DNA of 64,000 bases from Cellulophaga sp. BC115SP (GCF_009905545.1 NZ_JAAALB010000019.1:59373-123372); one strand, 5' to 3'; positions 49,705 through 59,193 are shown, counted from the first letter of the stretch. Translations and numbers: made by a program. The notes: generated by a model not told the origin, from the sequence alone.

Positions 49705-51078
49705 TTAATACCCTGGGTTTTGAGTAAGGTTTTTGTTGGCAGCACGCTGGTTTTCTGGAATAGGGTACAATACTGCGGTCGATTTCCATGTATTTTTTCT
49801 AATTCCTCCCAAAACAGCATCGGCACGACCTGTACGTTTCAAATCAAGCCAACGATGCCCCCATTCACCAAATAATTCTAGCTTTCTCTCTTTTTCAATT
49901 GCCAATAACAATTGATCTTTGGTAATAGTACTCGTCAATGCGGCTAATCCTGCTCTTTTACGAATAATATCTACGTCAGCTTTTGCTTCAGCGATTTTAC
50001 CTTGTTGCGCTTTAGCCTCCGCATCAATTAAATACAATTCTGCAAAACGCAAACCTACGTTGTATTCATTTCCTGTACCTGTTCTTACTTTGTACTTATT
50101 GATAAAGTAATATTTTACGCCACCAACAGTTGTAATGCCTGTCCAGTTAGTTTTTCTTAAATCGACATCCTCAAAAGACTTATACAAAGTATCTACTAAA
50201 GTAAAAGCTGGAATCACACCAGAAGCAGCCAAGAAATTGCCTCCGAAAGTTGATACTCCTGAAGCATTAGCCTGTTGCCAAATAATTTCGTTACTCGTAT
50301 TCACAAATACATCTGCCAAAGCTGGCAATGTATAGGCTTGCGAACTAATTACCGAGGTAGCGCTAGTTTCTGCATTTGCCCAGTCTTTTGTGTACAAATA
50401 CGCTCTTGCCAGCAAAGTCGAAGCGGCATATTTATTGGCTCTAGCCTTAAACGTTCCAGCATAAGTAGCAGGAAGTTGTGCTTGCGCTTCCTTCAAATCG
50501 GTAATGATTTGTTTCCAAACATCAGCCGCAGGCGTTCTAGGCAAAGTCGCATTCGTAGCATAATCTGCGTCAGGAGTTAATGGCATTGGCACATCTCCAA
50601 ACAAATTGACTAGGTAAAAATAAGTCAAAGCACGAACAAACTTTGCTTCTCCCAACAATTGGTCTTTCAAGGATGGCGTCAACGTTTGAGATTGATTCAA
50701 TCCGTAAATTGCATTATTGGTATTTTTGATTTGTTGATAAGCAATATACCAAATTGAGTTTTCTACCAGAGAATTGGTATTGGTTAAAGCATTTTTTTCA
50801 AATTCATCATAAGACGCATTCACGGTATTGTACTGAATATCATCTGCTGATAAGCCTGGGTAAAAAGTGCTTGCCTGCACAAAGCTTGTCATGTTACCGA
50901 TTGAATACAAACCTAGTACTGCACTGGTAGCTGTGGCATCGGCTTTGAAAACATCCTGCGATACCACTTGTGTCGGTGGCGCACCCAAATCGACAAACGA
51001 CTCGCATGAGCTAAATAAAGTCGAAATAGCGATGGCTGATGCCCAAAATCCACTTTTAAATTTATGTATATTAATCAT
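49705..51078 (-). CDS. SusD/RagB-like lipoprotein
   Basis: A 457-residue SusD-family lipoprotein (MINIHKFKSGFWASAIAISTLFSSCES in part: lipobox LFSSC, cysteine at residue 25). The conserved KDQLLGEAKFVRALTYFYLVNLFGDVP block is in the TPR region, and LLAIEKERKLELFGEWGHRWLDLKRTG near the C-terminus. It begins 11 bp after the STN-containing susC gene and partners it. Confidence 0.95.
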   Translation of the reverse strand: MINIHKFKSGFWASAIAISTLFSSCESFVDLGAPPTQVVSQDVFKADATATSAVLGLYSIGNMTSFVQASTFYPGLSADDIQYNTVNASYDEFEKNALTNTNSLVENSIWYIAYQQIKNTNNAIYGLNQSQTLTPSLKDQLLGEAKFVRALTYFYLVNLFGDVPMPLTPDADYATNATLPRTPAADVWKQIITDLKEAQAQLPATYAGTFKARANKYAASTLLARAYLYTKDWANAETSATSVISSQAYTLPALADVFVNTSNEIIWQQANASGVSTFGGNFLAASGVIPAFTLVDTLYKSFEDVDLRKTNWTGITTVGGVKYYFINKYKVRTGTGNEYNVGLRFAELYLIDAEAKAQQGKIAEAKADVDIIRKRAGLAALTSTITKDQLLLAIEKERKLELFGEWGHRWLDLKRTGRADAVLGGIRKNTWKSTAVLYPIPENQRAANKNLTQNPGY

Positions 51079-51089
51079 AGTAAATTCAA

Positions 51090-54000
51090 TTAAAATGAGC
51101 AGTTAATTCCTAACATGATGGTTCTAAGTGGAGGCAATACTTGCCCAATTGTTCCTGTTCCCAAACCAGATGGGCCACCCGAAACTTGTGTTTCTGTATC
51201 CAAAATGTATTTGTTTTTTGACCAAGTAAATAAGTTTTGTCCTTGAACAAACACACGACAGTTGGTCATACCAATAGCTTTGGCGATTTGACTCGGAAAC
51301 TGGTATGAAACACTCGCAGAACGCATTTTCAAATAAGAAGCATCTCCCCAAAAAGCATCCGACGAACTAAAGAAATTGTAAGAGTTGGCAATAGCAGTTC
51401 CAGCAGTAGCAGATGCACCTGGAATAGTAGTAATGTCTCCTTCTTGTTTCCAAATATTCAAATACGAAGCATTTTGGTTAGTCAACGCCCCTGGTCTTGT
51501 ATTGATGATATTGGTTTGTCCGAAACGATGGTTGAATTGGAAGAAAATATCAAATTGGAATCCTTTGTACGATACCGAGTTACCCAAACCTCCATAATAT
51601 GGGGTTCCGATTTTGGCTACATATCTGTCGTTAAAATCAACTACACCGTCTTTATTGATGTCTTCGTACTGAGCTGCTCCCGTTTTAGGGTCAACACCTA
51701 AATAGTGTAATACTCTGGTAAAGTTGATAGGCTGACCAATAATATATGAGCTACTCGAAAAAGTATTTTCCAAACCATCAAATTTCAACAATTTGTTTTG
51801 TGGTAAAGTAATATTGAAAGTAGTTGTCCATTTCCAATCACCACGAGAGATATTGGTCGTATTTACTTCAAATTCCCAACCGCTATTTTCAATCAACGCT
51901 GGTAAGTTAGCTTGAATAGCATTATAACCACTTTGCGTTGGTAGTCTCAAATAAGCAATTTGATTTCCAGAACGGTTGTTGTAATATTCTGCGGTAAACA
52001 AAACTTTATCTTTCAAGAAGCCTAATTCTAAAGCTGCTTCAAACTTTTTAGTTGTTTCCCATTGAATATCTGCGTTTGGTAAGGTTGTTGGCACCAACGA
52101 AGGATTACTCAAATAAGTAGTCGAAGTACTATACAAAGGCAAATACAAATAGTTAGAAATTTGGTCGTTACCATTTGTACCATAACTCGCACGTAATTTA
52201 CCAAAGCTCAAAGCTGGGATACTTTTAGCAAAATCTTCTTGTGAGAATACCCAAGCAGCACCCAAAGCACCAAAGTTACCAAAGCGATTATTTGGTCCAA
52301 AACGAGAAGAACCATCACGACGGAAGGTAGCATTGACAAAATATTTGCCTTGCCAATCATAATTTACACGTCCAAAAATTGCATTGTACTTGTACTCAAC
52401 AATGTTGTTGTAGTTTACCGTCACTAATCCAGCGCCCGAAAGGGTATTCAACAACGCCTCTGTACTATAGTTAGTGGCAGTTAACGAAAACCCATTTGAG
52501 GTATTATGTTGCCAGCTTGCACCCACTACTGCCAAAAGTTTGCCTTTGCCGATTTCTTTCACATACTCCGCTGTAGGTTCAATAATATAGTTTTGAGCCT
52601 TATTGTCCGCAAAGTTTAAAGTACTGGTTGGGTTCGACGATGGGTTCAACACCGAGGCTGGCGTCAAGTTTTTCTGCTCTAAATCAGTAATTGTATATCC
52701 AAAGTTTGCCTTTAAGTTTAAGCCTTTTGTAACATTATAACGAACGGTTGCATTACTAATCAAATTAGACGTGTTAGCATTGTTCTGACGCATCAAAGTT
52801 GAGAGTGGATTGGTGAAGTTGTTCGACCAAAACATCTTTCCATTGGCGTCGTACAAAGGTAAATTCGGAGGAAGGTTATACACCGAAGTCAAATCGCTTT
52901 GAGGCAAATTTGTTTTATCTTTCGAATAACTTAATGCTAAGGTAAAATTCAATTTCTTATTTCTGGTACTATGGTCGAGATTCAATCTACTTGAAAATCT
53001 TGTGCTTGAGTAATCACCAGGGAAAATCGTAGTTTCGTTGCGGTATCCCAAATTGAACATAAATTTGGTAAAAGCATCACCACCAGACAATGACGTTTGT
53101 ACATCATTGACTTTACCAGTACCTCCCAAGAAATACTTTTGCCAGTCGGTAGTTTTGGTTCTGTCCCACACTGTCAAGTCTGGGGCATTACTGGTATTGG
53201 GCGTAACACCGTCGTTTTTGAATGCCTGTGTTCTGAGGTCATAATATTGATCAGGGCTCAACATCGGAATAAAGCGGTTCAATTCTGTAAAACCAGTTGA
53301 AGCATTTACATCAAATTTTGTTTTACCAGATTGACCTCTTTTAGTCGTAATCAACACCACACCGTTCGCTCCACGAGAACCATAAATAGCCGTTGCATCG
53401 GCATCTTTCAAAATATCAATTCGCTCAATATCGTTGGGATTAATCATGCTAAATGGACTAATACCGCCATTAGCACCTGAAATACCGAAGGCATTGAGGT
53501 TATCAGTTGCGGGGCTACCACCATTAAAGTTGGTAAACGGAACACCATCAATCACGTACAAAGGAATTGTTCCTGATGACAATGACCCCTGACCACGAAT
53601 TTGAATTTGGACAGCACTCCCTGGTAAACCATTATTTTGAGCAATCTGAGCACCAGCGATACGACCTGGCAAAGCAGCTAATACGTTTGATACTGGCTGT
53701 TTACCGATTTCTGCCGAAGTAATCGACGTCACCGAACCAGTATTGATTCTTTTTGAAGAAGTACCATAGCCAATAACCACTACCTCGTCTAGTGAACGAA
53801 GTGCTTGTTTCAACGAAACTTTGATATTGGTCGCGTTTCCAACGGTAACACTATACGATTCGTAGCCTACGTAGGTAAATAGTAGCACATAGCCTTTTTT
53901 CGCCATGACTCTAAATCTACCTTTTTCGTCAGTAATTGTTCCAAAAGGCGTGCCTTTGGCTGTCACCGAAACCCCAATAAGGGGCTCACCAGATTCCGCA

Positions 54001-54458
54001 GCGACCACGGTTCCTGTAACTTCCTCTCCTTGGCTACTTTCGGCTTGGGCGTTGGGTAAACCGTTTGCCTTTAAAAGATTCAAATTGTTGTCTACTACCT
54101 TCGACAAAATAATCATGCGATTGTCTTGTACCGAAAATTTGATACCTAAAGGCTTTAAAAGTACCTCCAAAGCACTCCCTAAAGTTTCTTTTGAAGAGTT
54201 AATAGATACAATTTGATTGATATTGATTTGGCTACTGCTATATACAAACTTTACTTTCGCTTCTTTCTCTAGTTGCGTTAAAGCAGCCTTTAATTTCACG
54301 TTCTCTACCTTGACGGCAATATTCTGATTTAGAACACCTTGTGCAAGATTTACATGGGCGTGAATAATTCCTGTGAACACCATAATTATGATGACCTGAC
54401 ACATCGTAAACCGCATAATTCGAAGGATTAATTCTTTGATTCGATAATTTTCTGTCAT
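51090..54458 (-). CDS. SusC-like TonB-dependent transducer with STN domain
   Basis: A 1122-residue SusC-type receptor carrying an N-terminal secretin/TonB short N-terminal (STN) domain (about residues 42-115; VKLKAALTQLEKEAKVKFVY), which in FecA-type systems touches the FecR anti-sigma factor to pass a ligand-bound signal inward. Next come the carboxypeptidase-like domain (about 145-225), SLDEVVVIGYGTSSK, the plug with NPNDIERIDILKDADATAIYGSR and a barrel ending MLGINCSF. FecR and the ECF sigma genes lie directly upstream, a complete trans-envelope signalling set. The substrate may be a glycan or a peptide; nothing in the sequence settles it. Confidence 0.96.
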   Translation of the reverse strand: MTENYRIKELILRIMRFTMCQVIIIMVFTGIIHAHVNLAQGVLNQNIAVKVENVKLKAALTQLEKEAKVKFVYSSSQININQIVSINSSKETLGSALEVLLKPLGIKFSVQDNRMIILSKVVDNNLNLLKANGLPNAQAESSQGEEVTGTVVAAESGEPLIGVSVTAKGTPFGTITDEKGRFRVMAKKGYVLLFTYVGYESYSVTVGNATNIKVSLKQALRSLDEVVVIGYGTSSKRINTGSVTSITSAEIGKQPVSNVLAALPGRIAGAQIAQNNGLPGSAVQIQIRGQGSLSSGTIPLYVIDGVPFTNFNGGSPATDNLNAFGISGANGGISPFSMINPNDIERIDILKDADATAIYGSRGANGVVLITTKRGQSGKTKFDVNASTGFTELNRFIPMLSPDQYYDLRTQAFKNDGVTPNTSNAPDLTVWDRTKTTDWQKYFLGGTGKVNDVQTSLSGGDAFTKFMFNLGYRNETTIFPGDYSSTRFSSRLNLDHSTRNKKLNFTLALSYSKDKTNLPQSDLTSVYNLPPNLPLYDANGKMFWSNNFTNPLSTLMRQNNANTSNLISNATVRYNVTKGLNLKANFGYTITDLEQKNLTPASVLNPSSNPTSTLNFADNKAQNYIIEPTAEYVKEIGKGKLLAVVGASWQHNTSNGFSLTATNYSTEALLNTLSGAGLVTVNYNNIVEYKYNAIFGRVNYDWQGKYFVNATFRRDGSSRFGPNNRFGNFGALGAAWVFSQEDFAKSIPALSFGKLRASYGTNGNDQISNYLYLPLYSTSTTYLSNPSLVPTTLPNADIQWETTKKFEAALELGFLKDKVLFTAEYYNNRSGNQIAYLRLPTQSGYNAIQANLPALIENSGWEFEVNTTNISRGDWKWTTTFNITLPQNKLLKFDGLENTFSSSSYIIGQPINFTRVLHYLGVDPKTGAAQYEDINKDGVVDFNDRYVAKIGTPYYGGLGNSVSYKGFQFDIFFQFNHRFGQTNIINTRPGALTNQNASYLNIWKQEGDITTIPGASATAGTAIANSYNFFSSSDAFWGDASYLKMRSASVSYQFPSQIAKAIGMTNCRVFVQGQNLFTWSKNKYILDTETQVSGGPSGLGTGTIGQVLPPLRTIMLGINCSF

Positions 54459-54516
54459 ACCTTTGATTGGGTTTTATTCTTTTTTGAAATGGAGGGATAA
54501 GACAATATTTTCTCGC

Positions 54517-54534
54517 CACCGCTGCCGAGCGGTG
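54517..54534 (-). repeat. Hairpin upstream of the STN-susC gene
   Basis: CACCGCT (54517-54523), loop GCCG, AGCGGTG (54528-54534), about 60 bp upstream of the susC start; GC-rich in AT-rich surroundings, likely in the mRNA leader. Confidence 0.5.
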
Positions 54535-54558
54535 TGACGAAACAAATAAACTCGAGGG

Positions 54559-54588
54559 CAAGAGTGCTGGAACCACTCTTGTCTTTTT
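54559..54588 (+). terminator. Terminator-like hairpin pointing against the genes
   Basis: CAAGAGTG (54559-54566), loop CTGGAAC, CACTCTTG (54574-54581), then T-run on the + strand, although the flanking genes are on -. On the minus strand it is a hairpin preceded by an A-tract. Confidence 0.45.
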
Positions 54589-54944
54589 TTATGCTTGGAT
54601 TTTTTTCATTTGACGTTTTGGCTTTAAGGGTTGACGAATTAGTTAAGGATATTTAATTTTTAGAGTGATAAAAATTTTAGTGCTGAATTGTGATTGTAAA
54701 TTTTTAATTATTAGCATTTTACATTAAAATCAAATACAATCTTATTTTGCACTAATTCATTCAGAAAGAATCTCTTTCAGATCAAAAACGATGACTCTTT
54801 CTATTTATCTAACTTCTCATGTCGACTACTGGAACTAGTCTAAATGATTGATTATTCTTTATTAAAATATTCTGTAGTTGAATGTTATTTGTTAATGGTA
54901 TATCTGTTATTGGAGCGTGTTTTAAAAAAACATTAAGCATTTGT

Positions 54945-55105
54945 CGAAAAAACAAAATTTCCCTTCGCCACTCCTTACTTTTCTTCACTAGGCGTGCCCG
55001 TCTAACACAAGAAAAGTAACCGCGCGGCGGCCGCAAAAGAAAGTCAAGAAATCCTAATCGGAGTGGCGACCCACCTCGCCTACGGCTCAAACAATAGGAT
55101 TTCAT
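54945..55105 (-). repeat. Family-2 double stem-loop repeat, copy 2
   Basis: On the minus strand GAAATCCT (from 55103) pairs with AGGATTTC (to 55048) around TGTTTGAGCCGTAGGCGAG plus about 20 extra bases; the second stem TTACTTTTCTT/AAGAAAAGTAA (55009-55019 with 54975-54985) has an enlarged, GC-rich loop. AAATTTTGTTTTTTC follows as in copy 1. It lies in the 798-bp gap 54459-55256 between fecR and susC, in the direction of transcription. The rest of the gap is AT-rich with two hairpins near susC. Confidence 0.75.
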
Positions 55106-55256
55106 TAAACCAAATACAACATTTTAATGACTTATAAAATTTAAACATATTCTAAGAAGCCCCTCATATTCAAAAAACTTTTATAACTTTTTCAATCATA
55201 CAGATTGTTTTATTCACAAACCAAAAATCCTTGTCACCATCTCAAAACTCAACAAT

Positions 55257-56273
55257 TTACCTGCACCCTTCTGCTTTCAAAAAAACTTTATTCCCCTCAA
55301 TCACATAACTTCCATTCATAATTTGACAAAGAATCGTCATGGTTTTATCCAAAGATTGGTCTGTAAAATCTGCGGTGATTAAACAGTTTCCTATCGTATT
55401 GTTGGTAAGTTCGAAATCTACATCAAACTTGGTTGAGATTTTTTCTAATACATCCGACATACGAGCATCTTCAAAACTCATATTATACTCAGTATTAAGC
55501 AAATAAGACGCAGTGTTTTCTGCTGTTGCTGCTTTAATCTCCTTTTCTTGTGGCATACAAATGGCCTTTTCTGACGGAAGTACCAAAATATGCTTACTAC
55601 CGTTTGCCAACGAAACTGCCACTTTTCCCGTAAATACTACCACTTCGACGTGGTTGCCTATTGGTCGGATATTAAAACTTGTCCCCAACACCTTGGTATT
55701 CATGCCATTGGAGTGAACGACAAAAGGATGACTTGCATCTTTGGCAACCTCAAATAGCGCCTCTCCAATCAAACTTACTTCACGAGTAGCATTCACAAAA
55801 TGCTCAGGGTATGTCAATGAACTGTTCCCCTTTAACCAAATAATACTGCCATCTTCCAATATCACCTTTTTAGTTTTTCCAACCGAAAAGGCTTGAAAAG
55901 TTTCATTCTTTAAATCAAACGTATCATAACCCATTGGGCTCAAAGCAAACACACCGCCCATTACCAATAGTACAGACGCAGCAATTCTGGCAATCTTATT
56001 GAATCCAAATGGTATTATTCTAGCAGGGGCTTCCTCGCTCAAACGTGCTTGAATTTGTTGATACATTTTACTTTTCAAAGCACCTTCTTTAGCGATTTCC
56101 TTTTCTAGCGATTCATCCGTGTTTTCAGTCAATGAATCTAACCATTGTTCAATCAAGATTTTCTCAGCAGGCGAACACTTTCCTTGCTGATATTTTTCAA
56201 ACAGAATTAATAATTTACGGTCTTGCATATATTTATGATAGTCTATAAAAGGACTCAAAGAATATTTGGACAT
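55257..56273 (-). CDS. FecR-family anti-sigma factor
   Basis: A 338-residue single-pass inner-membrane anti-sigma factor. A cytosolic helical part (about 16-85) that would hold the sigma factor, a transmembrane segment (about 92-110; ARIAASVLLVMGGVFAL), the FecR domain (about 125-215; VILEDGSIIWLKGNSSLTYP and NTKVLGTSFNI) and a DUF4974 C-terminal domain (about 265-335) that contacts the STN domain of the receptor. ATG codons at 56273 and 56228 are both possible starts; the second (MQDRKLLILFEKY) looks closer to family N-termini. It follows the sigma gene by about 190 bp and precedes the STN-type susC. Confidence 0.92.
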   Translation of the reverse strand: MSKYSLSPFIDYHKYMQDRKLLILFEKYQQGKCSPAEKILIEQWLDSLTENTDESLEKEIAKEGALKSKMYQQIQARLSEEAPARIIPFGFNKIARIAASVLLVMGGVFALSPMGYDTFDLKNETFQAFSVGKTKKVILEDGSIIWLKGNSSLTYPEHFVNATREVSLIGEALFEVAKDASHPFVVHSNGMNTKVLGTSFNIRPIGNHVEVVVFTGKVAVSLANGSKHILVLPSEKAICMPQEKEIKAATAENTASYLLNTEYNMSFEDARMSDVLEKISTKFDVDFELTNNTIGNCLITADFTDQSLDKTMTILCQIMNGSYVIEGNKVFLKAEGCR

Positions 56274-56464
56274 TTTCGAAAAACACCAAATATGATTTTA
56301 CTCCTTTCTAATAGTGAAGTAAATTGAAGATGCAATTACACCTACTCCAAAAGAAAAAAATTTAATAAAAATTTATTTTTGAGTAAAAATGCTTAGATAT
56401 TGAGGGGTTGTTGATTGGGTGAATCAGTGATTATTTCTCAATTTTGAAGAAAGTCCATCCACTC

Positions 56465-56989
56465 CTATCCCATTATTCCAAATACGATTATCAAAATCAA
56501 AAAATCTCCTAAATCTTCTCGAAGATGTTTGAGGGCTTTTGTCAAATGGTTTTCGACTGTTTTGTGCGAAATATTCAATTGCTGGGCAATTTCTTGAATG
56601 CTCAAATGTTGCACCCGACTCATGCGAAATACTTCTTGGCATTTTTCGGGTAAGTCGCTCATGCTTTTTTCCAGCATCATACGAAGTTCATTGAAAGCAA
56701 TACTCTCGTTGTTGGAATCGTCAAAAAGTTGTTCTCGGAAATGGGTAAATTGCGCTAGATAGTTATTTCTAACTTCTGTAGACTTCATGAAATTCAGCAT
56801 CTGAAACTTAACCGCCTGATAGAGATAGCCAGAAACAGAGCTTTCGATTTTGGTAGTTTTGCGATTGGCCCACAAACTCACGAATACTTCTTGGATGATT
56901 TCTTCACAGGTTTCTTTGTCACGCAAACGATTGTAGGCATAGGCATATAGTTTTGACCAATAACGCTCATATATTTCGTCAAAGGCCAT
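56465..56989 (-). CDS. ECF sigma factor, FecI/RpoE type; true start probably upstream
   Basis: A 174-residue sigma-70 family ECF factor with region 2 (about 4-70; LYAYAYNRLRDKETCEEIIQ and IQEVFVSLW) and region 4 (about 115-165; LPEKCQEVFRMSRVQHLSIQE and ISHKTVENHLTKALKHLR). The first ATG (56989) lies inside the conserved N-terminus: in-frame codons upstream read SDIELFSLLQEGKS before MAFDEIYERYW, which is what relatives have, and the frame stays open to a stop at 57077-57079. No ATG, GTG or TTG occurs there. A good promoter at 57100-57129 would still include this extension. It should direct transcription of the SusC/SusD genes downstream under FecR control. Confidence 0.93.
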   Translation of the reverse strand: MAFDEIYERYWSKLYAYAYNRLRDKETCEEIIQEVFVSLWANRKTTKIESSVSGYLYQAVKFQMLNFMKSTEVRNNYLAQFTHFREQLFDDSNNESIAFNELRMMLEKSMSDLPEKCQEVFRMSRVQHLSIQEIAQQLNISHKTVENHLTKALKHLREDLGDFLILIIVFGIMG

Positions 56990-57099
56990 TGACTTTCCCT
57001 CCTGAAGAAGTGAAAAAAGTTCTATATCGCTATGTGTTGGCGCGTTTTTGATGGGCTTAAATAGAATTATTAATGATTAGTTCTCATAAATTCGATTTA

Positions 57100-57129
57100 C
57101 AAAACTATAGGACTATTTAAAATTGCAAA
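57100..57129 (-). promoter_or_regulatory. Promoter of the ECF sigma gene
   Basis: On the minus strand TTTG (57126-57129) and TAGTTTTG (57100-57107) match -33 and -7 elements with an 18-bp spacer, predicting a start near 57095, just before the in-frame extension of the sigma gene. Confidence 0.6.
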
Positions 57130-57304
57130 GCTTTTATGTGAGTTTTTTTCTGGACTCTCCCTTAAAAATAGACCTCTCAGACTTCTTAATTTATTTTTAT
57201 CCATAAAAAATCATACTTGAATGTACTTACTTTTTTTGAATCTATTTCAAGAAAAATCATCAAAGTAGTTTCCTAAAAATGAAGGCAATCTACCAATTAC
57301 AAAA

Positions 57305-57342
57305 ATCCCCTAGTTGAGCTAATAAACTCAGCACTAGGGGAT
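57305..57342 (-). terminator. Terminator after the Sde182-like gene
   Basis: ATCCCCTAGT (57305-57314) pairs with ACTAGGGGAT (57333-57342), with further GAG/CTC pairing inside; on the minus strand it is followed by a TTTTTG run. It insulates the sigma gene from the operon upstream. Confidence 0.8.
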
Positions 57343-57373
57343 AAAATAGGATACATAAAGCATAAATAAAGCT

Positions 57374-58864
57374 TTATTCCACTGTTAAAATTGCTCTTTG
57401 ATAGCGAATAATAGAGGGCGTTCCATTATCGCGACCTTCTACAATAATATGAATCGTTTGTCCCTTTTCGGCATCTGAAGGAACGGTTACCTTAACTTTA
57501 TTATTTCCTTCAGGGCTAATCGTTACCGACTGAGGGTATGTACCAGCCTCGGGATACTGCCAAAAGGTAAAGGCCACCTGATTTTTGTCGGGGTCTGTTG
57601 CACTTGCTTCCAACAAGATACTTTGTCCAGCTTTTACTTTCTTGAAGTTTCCATTTTTGAGGCTCAATTTTGGTGCATGGTTGGCTTCAGCATAAGGTTT
57701 GATACACCAATCTGCACGAGCAGCAAAATCTAATTGCAGCGCTTCTACCCAACGAGTTTGTGGGAATGCTGTATCTTCTTTTTTAGTATAAGGATTATAA
57801 TCTTTTACATGATTGCCATCTTCCCAACGATGTGGATTTGAGGTAGATTGAACCATTCTTCCACCCCAACCGCCATACTCAGGGTTATTTTTGTTCATTA
57901 AACCTACATCGATCAGTTGAAAATACGCAGGCGAATCTCCTTCTGAAATAAAGTCATATTGGGTCATCTTCTGTTTATTCATTTCCTCCAATGTACCATG
58001 TTTATGATCGTCGTCGCCTTCTTGCTTTTGTCCATCACCCCATGAATAGTATTTTTCTAACAATGGACCATGATTTTTGATAATATTTTTACCCATAAAT
58101 GCCCCTCTCAAATACGGCTGCAATGCCTCAGGAACTACACGTGGCCAAGGATAGGCAAAACACCAAAATTGATTTGAGTTATAGAAAATTTTAATATCAG
58201 GCCATTTAACCGAAACATACTTGCGATAGGTAGCGTCTTGGTCTAGTACAGCATAAAGTACCGTTTTTTTACAAACTTTCTCATAAATTGATTTCCATTG
58301 AGGAGTTTTTCCATATTCATCCTCGATAGACTTTAAGGCTCTTGCAATGGTGTTGGTGCCACCCCAAATCTGTAGAAACAAAGGACTCATGTCATTATCT
58401 AGCAATTTGGCTTTGATAAAGTTTGACCCCTCTGTATCTTTTTCCATTTCACCTTCAAAATCAATGTTTCCTACACGAATAAGTTTTGTCAGGTAAGCTG
58501 GACTTGGATATGCTTTATCATGCTTCAACAGATTAGGATATACTTTCGAATACTCTTTCAATAAATCTTGAATCCATTGCGTTCCTGGCCAACGAAGCGA
58601 CGTTTTAGTACCATACAACTTGGCGGTCATTTCCATTTCTGAAGTAAAAACCGTTCCTTTTCCATCACCTTTATAATGCCACTGCGAACTACTATAAATG
58701 AGTCCTTCGAGATTGAATTCGTTGCTATACAATAGCATTCGAATAAACGAATCAACGTCGTCTATCTCTCCATCTGTGGTGACGATAGTACGAGGTTTAT
58801 TTTGAGCTACACCCGTTTGCAACATTCCAAACAGCAGTGTCATCGTTAATAAAATGTGTTTCAT
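57374..58864 (-). CDS. Sde182-type nucleoside hydrolase-like (DUF1593) exported protein
   Basis: A 496-residue exported protein of the DUF1593/Sde182 family. Signal peptide MKHILLTMTLLFGMLQTGVAQ. The N-terminal domain (about 25-300) resembles nucleoside hydrolases with the aspartate cluster VTTDGEIDDVDSF and LQIWGGTNTIARAL, and a C-terminal beta-sandwich (about 400-495; VAFTFWQYPEAGTYP, HIIVEGRDNGTP) corresponds to the Sde0182 C-terminal domain. A member was described as binding cellulose; an N-ribosyl hydrolase activity is plausible but unproven. It is 329 bp downstream of the FGGY kinase gene, possibly part of that catabolic region. Confidence 0.88.
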   Translation of the reverse strand: MKHILLTMTLLFGMLQTGVAQNKPRTIVTTDGEIDDVDSFIRMLLYSNEFNLEGLIYSSSQWHYKGDGKGTVFTSEMEMTAKLYGTKTSLRWPGTQWIQDLLKEYSKVYPNLLKHDKAYPSPAYLTKLIRVGNIDFEGEMEKDTEGSNFIKAKLLDNDMSPLFLQIWGGTNTIARALKSIEDEYGKTPQWKSIYEKVCKKTVLYAVLDQDATYRKYVSVKWPDIKIFYNSNQFWCFAYPWPRVVPEALQPYLRGAFMGKNIIKNHGPLLEKYYSWGDGQKQEGDDDHKHGTLEEMNKQKMTQYDFISEGDSPAYFQLIDVGLMNKNNPEYGGWGGRMVQSTSNPHRWEDGNHVKDYNPYTKKEDTAFPQTRWVEALQLDFAARADWCIKPYAEANHAPKLSLKNGNFKKVKAGQSILLEASATDPDKNQVAFTFWQYPEAGTYPQSVTISPEGNNKVKVTVPSDAEKGQTIHIIVEGRDNGTPSIIRYQRAILTVE

Positions 58865-59077
58865 GGATAGTGAGTATTAATGATGGATAGTGAGTCGCAA
58901 ATGTTAAATATAAGACACTCGTAATCAGCACACTAAATACTAATCAGCTCAGTCTTTATTTTACCTTGCAACTCAATTGTTAATTAATGGGAGCTTTTGT
59001 AAAGTGAGGTGTTAAGAAAGGTGTGATTGTTTCTATTTGGATACAAATAATATACTAAAGCAAAATAATATTTTATA

Positions 59078-59124
59078 AATTGTGAATGTAATATATTGAT
59101 AATTAAAAAATTACATTCACAATT
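59078..59124 (-). repeat. 15-bp perfect inverted repeat
   Basis: AATTGTGAATGTAAT (59078-59092) pairs with ATTACATTCACAATT (59110-59124). It sits in the 329-bp gap 58865-59193 between the kinase and Sde182-like genes, which shows no ORF. Its GAATTGTGA/TCACAATTC ends resemble the flanks of the family-1 repeats. Confidence 0.6.
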
Positions 59125-59143
59125 CATAATTCTGCATCAATAC

Positions 59144-59164
59144 TTCTGTCGTACCCTGACAGAA
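59144..59164 (-). terminator. Hairpin after the FGGY kinase gene
   Basis: TTCTGTC (59144-59150), loop GTACCCT, GACAGAA (59158-59164), 30 bp past the kinase stop. No strong T-run follows on the minus strand, so termination efficiency is uncertain. Confidence 0.4.
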
Positions 59165-59193
59165 AAATATCATTATTCCGTAGAATTTATTTC

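Noticed and set aside
54809..55105. 98-codon minus-strand ORF
   Set aside because: It is translated from the family-2 repeat; its Arg/Lys-rich text is the kind of false protein such repeats produce, and no homologous coding pattern is seen in the other copies.
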